A stretch of 42,022 bases of DNA from Clostridia bacterium (lineage in GTDB: Bacteria > Bacillota > Clostridia > Oscillospirales > Acutalibacteraceae). The position numbers and the translations under genes were made by a program. The notes below the pieces were generated by a model that made no database searches, was not told the DNA's origin, and saw only the letters and a list, made by a program, of their open reading frames with translations. The stretch covers positions 94,306 to 136,327 of the forward strand of contig JAFSAR010000010.1 in the NCBI GenBank assembly GCA_017442225.1, written 5' to 3'. Positions 8,601 to 17,103 of this stretch are shown piece by piece. Position 1 is the stretch's first letter; every line of letters starts with the position of its first letter.

Positions 8601-9499
8601 TGCATTACGTAATACTTGATATGGAATGGGACAGCGCTTATCACAAGCTATACAAGCGGTTTGTAAATCAAATTTTACAGATAGGCGCTGTAAAGCTTGA
8701 TGAAAATCTTAATATTGTTGATATTTTTGACGTTACGGTAAAATCATCTATTTCTAAAAGGGTATCAAGACGCTTTGTTGAGCTTACGGGTATCACCAAA
8801 GAAATGATGCTTGACGGCATATCTCTTGGTGATGCGGTAGACAAATACAATACCTGGCTTGGTTACGATACAGTGACTATCACTTGGAGCAATTCTGACC
8901 TTTATACCATCGCAGAAAACGAGAAATATCTGATGAGTGGTAAAAAATTCAGGATAGATAAATATCTTGATTTGCAAAAGTTTATTCAGGGCGAGTTGCG
9001 GCTTTTGGGTCACGAAATAAAATCTCAGATATCGCTATCCCACGCGGCAGAGCTTTTGGGTATTACCACCGAAAGCTATGATCTACATACCGCAAAGGAC
9101 GACAGTCTGCTTTGCGCGGCGCTGCTTAAAAAGCATTATAACGAGGCGGCGTTTGAAAATCTTATAAAAGACGCTTCAAGCCCCGAGTTTTATAATGAAC
9201 TGTATTTTAAGCCGTATTATATCAGCCGTATCAGCGATAACCTTATTGACAAAAAAACGCTTGATTTTTACTGTGAAAAATGCGAAAGCAAAATGAAGCG
9301 TCTTACCAAATGGCGTTATCACAACAATTGGTTTAATGCAAATTTTGTATGTACTGATTGCGGTAAAAAATACGTATGTCGCGTAAGCTATAAAAAGACG
9401 TATGATAATTTAATTGTTAAACGACGGATATTAGAGCCAAAGGTAAAGCAAACCAAGGAGAATCACGATGCTGTGCAATCAGTGCCCACGACAGTGTAA
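8600..9499 (+). CDS. DEDDh 3'-5' exonuclease with C-terminal zinc ribbon
   Basis: Residues about 1-185 form a DnaQ-like exonuclease domain close to the KapD/ERI-1 group. Exo I is D7-M-E9-W. The Exo II Asp is probably in ITWSNSDL. Exo III is LHTAKDDS with the His of the DEDDh type. Residues about 220-262 add a likely zinc ribbon: C225-X2-C228 and C251-X2-C254, with an extra C260. The single-domain members are about 180-210 residues, so the tail is an addition. The substrate (RNA or DNA) is not evident. It sits between typA (1-base overlap) and the radical SAM gene (32-base overlap), so the three are co-expressed. Confidence 0.8.
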   Translation: MHYVILDMEWDSAYHKLYKRFVNQILQIGAVKLDENLNIVDIFDVTVKSSISKRVSRRFVELTGITKEMMLDGISLGDAVDKYNTWLGYDTVTITWSNSDLYTIAENEKYLMSGKKFRIDKYLDLQKFIQGELRLLGHEIKSQISLSHAAELLGITTESYDLHTAKDDSLLCAALLKKHYNEAAFENLIKDASSPEFYNELYFKPYYISRISDNLIDKKTLDFYCEKCESKMKRLTKWRYHNNWFNANFVCTDCGKKYVCRVSYKKTYDNLIVKRRILEPKVKQTKENHDAVQSVPTTV

Positions 9500-10346
9500 C
9501 GCGCTTCGCACCAAAAGTGGTAACGTAGGCGGTGTATGCGGTATGCCTGAGTTACCGACTGTTGCGCGTGCGGCTTTACATTTTTGGGAAGAGCCATGTA
9601 TCAGTGGCAAAAACGGATCAGGAACGGTTTTCTTTAGCGGATGTTCACTGCACTGCGTCTTTTGTCAGAATGATGATATAAGCGCAAAAAACAAAGGAAA
9701 AACAATATCCGTTAATGAACTTGTAGATATATTCAAAAGTCTTGAAGCACAGGGCGCGCACAATATAAATCTTGTAACACCTACACATTTTGTAGATAGT
9801 ATAATTGCTGCTCTTGATATTTATAAGCCGAGTATTCCTATCGTTTATAATTCAAGCGGATACGAAAGCGTAGATACACTTAAAAAATTGCAGGGTTACG
9901 TTGATATATATTTAATGGATTTTAAGTATATTGATGATAGTAAGGCGCGTCTTTATTCCAATGCAACCGATTATGCCAACGTATGTAAAAATGCGTTGTT
10001 TGAAGCATACCGCCAGCAAAATGAATTTGTTTTTTGTGATGATATTATGCAAAAAGGACTTATTGTAAGACATCTGCTTTTGCCCGCCGCAACACGTGAT
10101 GCCATTGCCGTTTTTGATTGGGTGAGAGAAAACATACCAAATGCATATTTCAGCATTATGAGTCAGTATCTGCCATTGGGGAAGGCTGCCGATATGCCTG
10201 TGATTAACCGCAGGGTTACCGCGCGGGAATATAACAAGGTTACTGATTATATTTTAGATAGCGGTTTTCTGAATTGCTATATACAGGAGCGTTCAAGCGC
10301 CGATAAAAATTTTATACCCAATTTTGATTTTACAGGTATTCTTTAA
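9468..10346 (+). CDS. PflX-like radical SAM protein (COG1313)
   Basis: A 292-residue radical SAM protein of the pyruvate-formate-lyase-activase-like group. The SAM cluster motif is C59-X3-C63-X2-C66 in GCSLHCVFCQN. Before it is an N-terminal cysteine cluster, MLCNQCPRQCNA...GVCGMPE (C3, C6, C10, C24), typical of COG1313 and probably binding a second Fe-S cluster. The function of this family is not established; activation of a glycyl radical enzyme is only suggested by homology, and no such enzyme is encoded nearby. The ATG at 9468 has AAGGAG 7 bases upstream and lies within the exonuclease gene. Confidence 0.85.
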   Translation: MLCNQCPRQCNALRTKSGNVGGVCGMPELPTVARAALHFWEEPCISGKNGSGTVFFSGCSLHCVFCQNDDISAKNKGKTISVNELVDIFKSLEAQGAHNINLVTPTHFVDSIIAALDIYKPSIPIVYNSSGYESVDTLKKLQGYVDIYLMDFKYIDDSKARLYSNATDYANVCKNALFEAYRQQNEFVFCDDIMQKGLIVRHLLLPAATRDAIAVFDWVRENIPNAYFSIMSQYLPLGKAADMPVINRRVTAREYNKVTDYILDSGFLNCYIQERSSADKNFIPNFDFTGIL

Positions 10347-10383
10347 ATTAACCCGACATTTTTGTGTCGGGTTAATTTTTTTT
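10345..10383 (+). terminator. Terminator of the typA operon
   Basis: Arms 10345-10358 and 10365-10378 (14 bp, with a CCCGACA/TGTCGGG core), 6-base loop, then a run of T to 10383. It starts within the stop codon of the radical SAM gene. Confidence 0.92.
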
Positions 10384-10405
10384 GAAAAATAATTGTATTT
10401 TAATA

Positions 10406-10435
10406 TTGACGAAAATATGTTTTGTATGTTAAAAT
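10406..10435 (+). promoter_or_regulatory. Promoter of the thioredoxin-lipoprotein cluster
   Basis: TTGACG (10406-10411), 18-base spacer, TAAAAT (10430-10435). It is the only good match between the preceding terminator and the ATG at 10498, and fits a start of the six-gene cluster. Confidence 0.55.
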
Positions 10436-10497
10436 ATATTGAATAATTAGGCGTGGTATGCCTTAATAAAATTATAGTTATTCACGCAGGAGGAGTT

Positions 10498-13335
10498 ATG
10501 GAAAAAATTAAAAGTTTCTTTAACAAAAGCGTACAGCTTTGTAAAAAGGCTTGGGAGTTTATAAAGGCTAAAAAAGTTCTTTTTATTATCGTTGCTGCCG
10601 TATTGGTTGTCGCTATTATTGCCACAACGGTGCTTTTGGTACTTAGTAAAGCGGGCGACGGTGAAACCGAGTTTGACAGACCGCAGGGTGATACGCTTTA
10701 TACGGTTAACGTTAAAACCGCGGGCGGTATGGCTATGTCAGACCTGGACGTATACATATATGCTGATGACAGTCTTAGTGATATGCTCGATTACACCAAG
10801 ACAAATGACGACGGTACAGCCACATTTAATCTCGACGAAAGCGCTGATTACTCCATCGTTTTACAGAGTGTCACAAAGGGCTATGACGTTAAGGAAAGCT
10901 ACAAATTTGACGGCGTTACTGCGGATATTGTGCTTACCTCATCGCTTATTACCGACGCCGACCTTTCAACAGCAAGCTTGGCTCTTGGCGACGTAATGTA
11001 TGACTTTACCGTTATGAAGCCTGATGGTACCGAAATTACCTTGTCAGAGGTATTAAAAGAGAAAAAGTTGGTTGTGCTTAACTTTTGGTATACCACTTGC
11101 AGCTGGTGTCTTGAAGAATTTCCATTGATGGACGAAATATACAAGGATTATAAGGATAACGTAGAAATTATCGCTCTTAATCCAATGGAAGACAACAATG
11201 CTGTTGATTCCTTCCAAAAACAGTACGGTTATTCCTTTAATATGGCTGCTTGTCCGTCTTCTTGGGCAAACACATTTAGTGTAACGGGTTATCCAACATC
11301 TGTCTTTATTGACCAATACGGTGTTATCTGTCTTGTGGAATCGGGCGCGATTACAAGCAAAAGACCATGGGTTTGCGCGTTTGACCATTTTACAGCAGAT
11401 CCGTATAAACAAAAGCTTTGCGAGGGCGGCATTGGAGATCTTGTAACACAGATCAAACCTACGTACGAAATGCCTTCTTCGGATGAAATTGCCGCTACGA
11501 TAAATTCGGGTACCTTTAATGTTAGTTACCGTCCTGAAACCGAGGATGAAAATGCAGAATATATCTGGCCATTTATAATCGGTGAAAAATCGGGTCGTTC
11601 TTGCATTTACGCTTCTAATACGGGTATTGACAGTTCTTATGCAATACTTTATGCTGACATTGAGCTTAAAGCGGGTCAGGCTGTAGGTTTTGATTATCTT
11701 GTATCTTCCGAGCTTGGTTGCGACGTAATGTACGTTATTGTAAATGACGAGGATATTTTCCAGATTTCAGGTGTTTCTTCTCCTGAAGAGTGGAAATCCT
11801 GCTATCCTTGTGTTGCTGATAAGGACGGCACATATGAAATCGCCCTTTGCTTTATAAAGGACGAGGACGGCGCCGAGGGCGATGACACCGTATATATTGA
11901 TAATATGCGTGTAGTTGACCAGTCACAAATAGATACCGCTACATATTTACCACGATATGCTGCTACCGCTGATGATAACGGTGATTTTAGTTACGTTGAT
12001 GTTGTATTCAACAAAAATGACGGTTATTATCATGTAGGAAGCGAAAACGGACCGCTGCTTTTAGCAGATCTTATGGGCTATACTCCTTTCAACGAGGAAG
12101 AATCTGTTCAGCAAATTGTTACCAATGGTGATGCCGACGAAGACGGTGTGAGCCTTTACGACAAGGTTGAAGAAGACGGTTTAGGTATGGTTCAATACTT
12201 CTCCTATGCATCTAATTCAAGCATTCATGGTGTATGTACTGTAAATAAAGAGCTTGCAGAAATGCTTAAGCAGGTAGCTCGTGTTGCGGGCTTTGAAGAT
12301 GATGAAAACGAATGGCTCAAGATGTGCAAATATTATCAAGCATACGGTAAGGGCGCTTCTCAACTTGCTGACCCAATAAAAGGTCTTTCAACCTTTAGTG
12401 CCCTTAAAACAACGGTTGGTAAAAATGTTCCAACCAACAATTTCTATTATGATCGCGCTATAATTCCAAGAGGTATGTTCTCTGAATTTGTACCTACACA
12501 GTCGGGTGTTTACCGCTTTACCTCAAAGAGTGATTATCAAGACGGTATTGATGCCTGGATTTTCAATAAAGACGGTGAAATTATCTATACATACGAGCAC
12601 GATGAAAGAATGTATACCGATTCTAACAACTGCTCAATGGTTTACTATATGGAGGCGGGAAAACCGTACTATATTAATATGGCATTCTGGGATGTATATG
12701 CTACAGGTACTATTAACTATGATGTAGAATACATTGGTGCTTCGCATAAGTTGTTCCGTCTTGCTGCCCCCGGCTACTTTACCTATGATACCGACGCTAC
12801 AGGCAGTGCGATGTATGATATTATTGCAGGTGGCATTAAACCTAAACTTAAAGATGGAAAGTATTATGATTCTGAAGACGGTAGTCTTATTTATGCCGAT
12901 TTTACCGGTCTTACTACTGTTTTCGGTAATTCAATAGTTGAAATGATTGATATGGGCGGTTTTGACTTCAGTAAATCGGAAACCGACGGCGAAATTCTGG
13001 CATACCTTAAGCAAAACGGAAACGACGTTGAAAAGACAAAAGAATACCTTGAAAAGCTCTGGGGTGAGGATTTTGATGCAAATGCAGAAATTTATCAGAT
13101 AGATGATATTTTTGCAGGCCGTTATCACGGTGATGGCGATGACCTTACCGAAGATATTAAAAAATATCTAAGCCGTATTGATAAATCAGGCACCGAACTT
13201 GACGGTTGCGTTGTTGTTGACGAAGAGCTTGCTGAGATTTTACAGCAACTTATGGATAAGTACACCTTTGAAGAGGTAGAAAATTCTTGGTTAAAGATTT
13301 GCTATTACTACGATTATCTTGGTGCCAATGACTAA
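10498..13335 (+). CDS. Membrane-anchored multidomain protein with TlpA-like thioredoxin domain
   Basis: A 945-residue exported protein. The ATG at 10498 follows AGGAGGAG; a GTG at 10453 is less likely. Parts in order: cytoplasmic Lys-rich stretch and signal anchor (helix about 27-50); CnaB/transthyretin-like beta-sandwich (about 67-150); TlpA-like thioredoxin fold (about 160-310) with active site C201-S-W-C204 and cis-proline P266 (GYPTS); a jelly-roll-like region (about 325-485) ending DTVYIDNMRV; and two copies of a novel module (about 502-617 and 782-942) around a beta-rich region (about 640-770). Each module begins with a GYY or KYY turn and ends WLK.C.YY. The thioredoxin part is similar to that of the lipoprotein encoded at 14606. 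CSWC suggests a thiol-disulfide role outside the membrane; the substrate is unknown. Confidence 0.75.
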   Translation: MEKIKSFFNKSVQLCKKAWEFIKAKKVLFIIVAAVLVVAIIATTVLLVLSKAGDGETEFDRPQGDTLYTVNVKTAGGMAMSDLDVYIYADDSLSDMLDYTKTNDDGTATFNLDESADYSIVLQSVTKGYDVKESYKFDGVTADIVLTSSLITDADLSTASLALGDVMYDFTVMKPDGTEITLSEVLKEKKLVVLNFWYTTCSWCLEEFPLMDEIYKDYKDNVEIIALNPMEDNNAVDSFQKQYGYSFNMAACPSSWANTFSVTGYPTSVFIDQYGVICLVESGAITSKRPWVCAFDHFTADPYKQKLCEGGIGDLVTQIKPTYEMPSSDEIAATINSGTFNVSYRPETEDENAEYIWPFIIGEKSGRSCIYASNTGIDSSYAILYADIELKAGQAVGFDYLVSSELGCDVMYVIVNDEDIFQISGVSSPEEWKSCYPCVADKDGTYEIALCFIKDEDGAEGDDTVYIDNMRVVDQSQIDTATYLPRYAATADDNGDFSYVDVVFNKNDGYYHVGSENGPLLLADLMGYTPFNEEESVQQIVTNGDADEDGVSLYDKVEEDGLGMVQYFSYASNSSIHGVCTVNKELAEMLKQVARVAGFEDDENEWLKMCKYYQAYGKGASQLADPIKGLSTFSALKTTVGKNVPTNNFYYDRAIIPRGMFSEFVPTQSGVYRFTSKSDYQDGIDAWIFNKDGEIIYTYEHDERMYTDSNNCSMVYYMEAGKPYYINMAFWDVYATGTINYDVEYIGASHKLFRLAAPGYFTYDTDATGSAMYDIIAGGIKPKLKDGKYYDSEDGSLIYADFTGLTTVFGNSIVEMIDMGGFDFSKSETDGEILAYLKQNGNDVEKTKEYLEKLWGEDFDANAEIYQIDDIFAGRYHGDGDDLTEDIKKYLSRIDKSGTELDGCVVVDEELAEILQQLMDKYTFEEVENSWLKICYYYDYLGAND

Positions 13336-13359
13336 TTTCTTAATGAAAGAATGATTATA

Positions 13360-14598
13360 ATGAAAAACTTTAAAAGATTTTTTTCTGTGTTTATAATTGC
13401 TGCACTTACTTTATCACTTTTTACCCTTACCGCTTGCGGTAAGGGCGAAAAGGATTATACCGTAAACGTTAAGGACGCATTAGGCAATCCTTACACTTCG
13501 GGTATTGTTGTTAAGTTTATGCAGGGCGGAAAACAAGTTGCAATGCAGTCTTGTAATGAGCAGGGTACTGCTACAAAGTCACTTACAAACGGCAAATATG
13601 ACGTTGTTCTTCAATTTGCCGATGATGAAACCGAATATTATTATGATACCGATATTAAACTTACTTCACGTAAAAACGAGGTAGATGTTGTTTTGGCATA
13701 TAAGGTTACAGGCGAGCCCGAAAAGCTGTACGCAGGTAATGACGAATTTGACGCGTATAACGTTAACGTTGGTTGCACCTATGTTGAATTGAAAGAAAAG
13801 AGCCGTAATTACTTCTTATTTACACCAACCCAAGAGGGCAATTATGAGTTTTCGATTCCCGAGGGTAAAAACGTGACTATAGGTTATTACGGCGCGCCTC
13901 ATTTTGTTCAGGAAAATTCAGCCGCCGAAGTTAAAGACAATAAGTTTTCTATTAATGTAAAATCAAGTATGATTGGCACAAACGGTACAGGTACATCGAC
14001 ATTTGTTATTGGTGTTGACGCTGATAAAAAGGCTAAAAACTGTGTTTTGGGCATTAACAGATTAGGCGATGCTGTTAAAACTATTGAAGATGAGCCTTGG
14101 ACTGTATATCAGAAAACAGTTGAGCTTCAGGATTACAAGTTGCCTGCAGGCGCTAAGATTAAAGAATTTGATCTTACCGCCTCAACAGACACGTATAAAC
14201 TTGTGTTAAATGAAAATGACGGTTATTATCACTTAAATGACGCAAACGGACCTATCGTTCTGGTTCGTCTCGCTGAAGACAGCAAATATATCGCTTGCTT
14301 CAAAACAATGCTTGATCGTTCGGGCGTTAATAAATATTTCTTTGACGAAGACGATAATTTTGTTAAAAAAGAAAGCTATTCAGAATGTCTGCTTGAATAC
14401 ATCGAGTACGTTGATGAGGACAACGGTGTTTATCCGCTTACTGATGACCTTAAGTATATTATCCAACAGCGCGGTGAATATGTTGGCTGGTGGGATATTG
14501 AAAATAACGGTTATATGTTCAAGGATGCCGACGGTAATAATATGACCGATATAAATGCTGAGATTGCATGGCTGTTTATGTGCTGCTATGCGGAGTAA
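13360..14598 (+). CDS. Lipoprotein with CnaB-like domain and shared C-terminal module
   Basis: A 412-residue lipoprotein: signal peptide with lipobox L-T-A-C (C26). Residues about 31-115 are a CnaB-like beta-sandwich (DYTVNVKDALGNPYTSG). A beta-rich middle follows, and residues about 282-412 repeat the module seen twice in the preceding protein: LNENDGYYHLNDANGPIVLV resembles FNKNDGYYHVGSENGPLLLA there, and the tail has EIAWLFMCCYAE where the others have WLK.C.YY. ATG 13360 is chosen over the in-frame ATG 13351 because GAAAGA at 13345 is well spaced only for the former. It is 24 bases after the previous gene. No catalytic site is visible; function is unrecognised. Confidence 0.72.
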   Translation: MKNFKRFFSVFIIAALTLSLFTLTACGKGEKDYTVNVKDALGNPYTSGIVVKFMQGGKQVAMQSCNEQGTATKSLTNGKYDVVLQFADDETEYYYDTDIKLTSRKNEVDVVLAYKVTGEPEKLYAGNDEFDAYNVNVGCTYVELKEKSRNYFLFTPTQEGNYEFSIPEGKNVTIGYYGAPHFVQENSAAEVKDNKFSINVKSSMIGTNGTGTSTFVIGVDADKKAKNCVLGINRLGDAVKTIEDEPWTVYQKTVELQDYKLPAGAKIKEFDLTASTDTYKLVLNENDGYYHLNDANGPIVLVRLAEDSKYIACFKTMLDRSGVNKYFFDEDDNFVKKESYSECLLEYIEYVDEDNGVYPLTDDLKYIIQQRGEYVGWWDIENNGYMFKDADGNNMTDINAEIAWLFMCCYAE

Positions 14599-14605
14599 TA
14601 CGGTA

Positions 14606-15199
14606 ATGAAGAGTGCTTTTTTAAAAAGAGTTTTTGCTCTTTTACTGTGTTTTGCCTTGATTTCTATCTGCGGTTGTGCGGATAACGGCGGCGGACTTAT
14701 TGCTGATGCCGAGCTATCTGCAAGCGGTTATAATCTCGGGGATTATATGGGTGATTACACCGTTACTGATGTTGAGGGAAATTCCTATACGTTTTCGGAA
14801 TTGCTTAAAACAAAAAAAGCAATTGTGCTCAACTTCTGGTTCATAAATTGCGGTCCTTGTAAAATGGAATTTCCGTATTTACAAACAGCGTATGATGTAT
14901 ATAGTGATGATGTCGCTGTTATTGCAATAAATCCTGTTGGTGATAAAGCAAACAAAATTCAGAAATATGCCGAGCAAAATGAGCTTACCATTCCTATGGT
15001 AGCGGGTGATATGGCTTGGCAAACCGCCTTTGATTTAAGGGGATATCCAACAACCGTTGTAATTGACCGATACGGCTCTGTTGCATTTATGCATATGGGC
15101 GCGGTAACCGAAGACGGTGTTTTTGAAAAAATATTTGATTTTTTCACTGCGGATGGTTATAAGCAAACCACGATCAATAATATTGGTGATATAAAATAA
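14606..15199 (+). CDS. TlpA-like thioredoxin lipoprotein
   Basis: A 197-residue exported thioredoxin-fold lipoprotein. The signal peptide ends at I-C-G-C (C24). The redoxin domain carries the active site C82-G-P-C85 in LNFWFINCGPCKMEFP and the cis-proline motif GYPTT. It is paralogous to residues about 160-320 of the protein at 10498: both have the LSEVLK/FSELLK stretch before the active site and FTAD-YKQ near the end. ATG 14606 has GGAG 10 bases upstream, overlapping the stop of the preceding gene. CGPC is typical of reducing TlpA/ResA-type proteins. No CcdA-type electron donor is encoded nearby, so its reducing partner must lie elsewhere. Confidence 0.88.
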   Translation: MKSAFLKRVFALLLCFALISICGCADNGGGLIADAELSASGYNLGDYMGDYTVTDVEGNSYTFSELLKTKKAIVLNFWFINCGPCKMEFPYLQTAYDVYSDDVAVIAINPVGDKANKIQKYAEQNELTIPMVAGDMAWQTAFDLRGYPTTVVIDRYGSVAFMHMGAVTEDGVFEKIFDFFTADGYKQTTINNIGDIK

Positions 15200-15215
15200 T
15201 CGAAAGGTGATAATT

Positions 15216-15614
15216 ATGAAAAAACTTTTAGCTTTTGTTTTGGCGGTTGCGATGGTATTTTGCCTCTGCGCCTGCGGTGGCGATTCTAACGATTCTAACG
15301 CTAATGAGCCAATTGATAATAAAAACAACAGTTCACAAGCTATTTCAAAGGAAGAAACCACTCCTAAATTTGAGGTTACAGTTAAGGATGTTGATGGTAA
15401 TATTGTAGAAGGTGTAATGGTTCAGTTGTGTAAAGAATTATGTATTCCTGCCCGCACAGATGCCAATGGTGTTGCAATATTTAACATTGAGATAACAGAC
15501 GGTTATAAATTATCTGTTATGTCTTGTCCTGATGGATACGAGTATACCGGAGATGCCGAAATATATCTTGAAGATGGCGCGACAGAATACACACTTGAGA
15601 TCGCTAAAAAGTAG
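15216..15614 (+). CDS. Small lipoprotein with CnaB-like domain and extra cysteines
   Basis: A 132-residue lipoprotein. The signal peptide has lipobox L-C-A-C (C20), followed by an Asn/Ser-rich linker (about 21-50) and one transthyretin/CnaB-like beta-sandwich (about 52-132) with the family pattern VTVKDVDGNIVEGV...RTDANGVAIF...GYEYTG. C72 and C76 (QLCKELC) and C104 (MSCPDGY) could form or exchange disulfides. ATG 15216 has AAAGG nine bases upstream; the GTG at 15207 overlaps that site. The next gene is a close paralogue lacking C72 and C76. Function is unrecognised; a substrate of the adjacent thioredoxins is a guess. Confidence 0.72.
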   Translation: MKKLLAFVLAVAMVFCLCACGGDSNDSNANEPIDNKNNSSQAISKEETTPKFEVTVKDVDGNIVEGVMVQLCKELCIPARTDANGVAIFNIEITDGYKLSVMSCPDGYEYTGDAEIYLEDGATEYTLEIAKK

Positions 15615-15623
15615 GCAAATACA

Positions 15624-16001
15624 ATGAACATTAAAAGAATTTTGTCTTTAAGTTTGGTGCTTGTAATGCTATTTTGCCTCTCCGCGTGCGCCAACGATAA
15701 TTCACATCCTAAAAATTCATCGGATTTGGAAGATGTAAACTATATTGCTGCGCGTTTTTTAGTTACTGTTGTTGACGGTGACGGAAATAAAGTTGAGGGT
15801 GTTATTCTTAAGCTGAGGAAGGATTCGTATGTTACAGCTCGCACTAACAAGGAGGGAATTGCCACTTTTCCGTTTGTGGCAACCGAAGGCTATAGACTAT
15901 CTGTATTTTCTTGTCCTGAAGGCTATGAATATACCGGTTACAGTTATATTCCGATAAAAAAAGGCGCTAAAGAACTTACAGTTGAAATTTCAAAAAAGTA
16001 G
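15624..16001 (+). CDS. Small lipoprotein paralogue with CnaB-like domain
   Basis: A 125-residue lipoprotein (lipobox L-S-A-C, C22) with one CnaB-like sandwich. It is a tandem duplicate of the preceding gene: both end with a SCP-GYEYTG stretch and a Lys-rich tail, and both carry a VEGV turn and an ARTN/ARTD turn. The two nearby cysteines of the first copy are replaced (LRKDSYV), while the Cys in FSCPEGYEY is kept. It follows 9 bases after its neighbour and has a weak ribosome site, so coupling to the upstream gene is likely. Confidence 0.72.
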   Translation: MNIKRILSLSLVLVMLFCLSACANDNSHPKNSSDLEDVNYIAARFLVTVVDGDGNKVEGVILKLRKDSYVTARTNKEGIATFPFVATEGYRLSVFSCPEGYEYTGYSYIPIKKGAKELTVEISKK

Positions 16002-16010
16002 GAGAAAATA

Positions 16011-17045
16011 ATGAATATTAAGAAAATTATTACACTTACACTTTCTTTTCTTTTGATTTTATCTACCTTTGCGGGATGCCGCAAGGTAGGGGAAAACGCT
16101 TCATCATCTAATACTTCCGATGTTACGAGTAATGTTTACGGTGTTGTTGATGTTGTAGAAAACTCTGACAGTGATATTGAATCAACCGATAGCACAGCAT
16201 CTGAGGCAACCGATAGCGACACATCTTCCGGTAATGAAGGTTCTTCATCGGTTGATAGTAGTATTTTTACAGAAAATATTGTTTCTGTAGGTGATGGTGG
16301 CAATCCTGATGGCACGGGTAATGATGATGGGCCGGCTACCTTTGTTGATCCTGATTCGGCAGTAAAAAATGAAATTGAAACCCCAGAGGGAGAAAAAATA
16401 ACCGTTTACGAATCGGGTGATTTTGAAACTTCGCCCAATTCAAAAACCGGTAATTTTACAACCGTTTGGATTGCTGCCGGTAAGTCTGTAAATTATAAAG
16501 TTAGAGGTGCAATTGGTAAATATTTTACTATCAAAAGTTCAAACGTAAGTGTTGTATGCAATAATAAAACTTATGAATCAAAAAATGGCGAGGTTCGCTT
16601 TTTGGTTGAATCGGACGAACATGCACTTGCAAGCACGCAAATTGCGTTTCAAATAATTAACAACAGTTCGAAGCCGGAAAGCTTTACTTGCAATCTTGCA
16701 AGTCCCTTAGGCACATGGGATAACAAGGAAAAAATTGAATCTATAAGCGAGGAATTTAACATTACTATTAATCCCGGCGACGAGGATGGCTATTGGTATG
16801 AATACAAAGCCGTTAAGGATGGTACTCTTAAATTTTATCTTTTAAGCGGAACCGATACCGGTACTTTAATGGTTACCAATAATAGTAATTCTGCGCAACG
16901 CAGTACTGATATTGATGATGAATTAAAATCTGATGGCACAGGTAAATATATCGAATTACAGGTCAAGTCGGGTAATGTAATTGTCATTAATTTAGGCTCC
17001 AAGGTGACCGATGCAGAAGCTACTTTAAAGTTTTTAATTAAATAA
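16011..17045 (+). CDS. Lipoprotein with Ser/Asp-rich linker and beta-rich domains
   Basis: A 344-residue lipoprotein (lipobox F-A-G-C, C23). Residues about 28-125 are a low-complexity Ser/Thr/Asp/Gly-rich linker, as found between wall-spanning anchors and outer domains. Residues about 130-235 and 245-344 look like two beta-sandwich domains of similar plan (each with an extracellular, stress-free composition and no cysteine pair apart from two single Cys at VVCNNK and FTCNLA). ATG 16011 has TAGGAG upstream, only 9 bases after the previous stop. It closes the six-gene cluster and is followed by the hairpin at 17073. No family is recognised. Confidence 0.68.
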   Translation: MNIKKIITLTLSFLLILSTFAGCRKVGENASSSNTSDVTSNVYGVVDVVENSDSDIESTDSTASEATDSDTSSGNEGSSSVDSSIFTENIVSVGDGGNPDGTGNDDGPATFVDPDSAVKNEIETPEGEKITVYESGDFETSPNSKTGNFTTVWIAAGKSVNYKVRGAIGKYFTIKSSNVSVVCNNKTYESKNGEVRFLVESDEHALASTQIAFQIINNSSKPESFTCNLASPLGTWDNKEKIESISEEFNITINPGDEDGYWYEYKAVKDGTLKFYLLSGTDTGTLMVTNNSNSAQRSTDIDDELKSDGTGKYIELQVKSGNVIVINLGSKVTDAEATLKFLIK

Positions 17046-17072
17046 ATTCCAATATTGTTATTTGATTTACAG

Positions 17073-17103
17073 CGATGGTACGCTCTAAAGAAGTGTACCA
17101 TCG
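17073..17103. terminator. Hairpin between the convergent lipoprotein cluster and sigK
   Basis: Arms 17073-17084 and 17092-17103 give 12 pairs (one G-U) with a 7-base loop. On the plus strand it is followed by TTATAATTT; on the minus strand the T run is poor. It most likely ends the lipoprotein operon and may slow transcription from sigK, whose stop touches it. Confidence 0.75.

Noticed and set aside
8276..8644. Antisense open frame of about 120 codons over the end of typA
   Set aside because: It mirrors a well-supported gene, has no ribosome site and no recognisable protein pattern.
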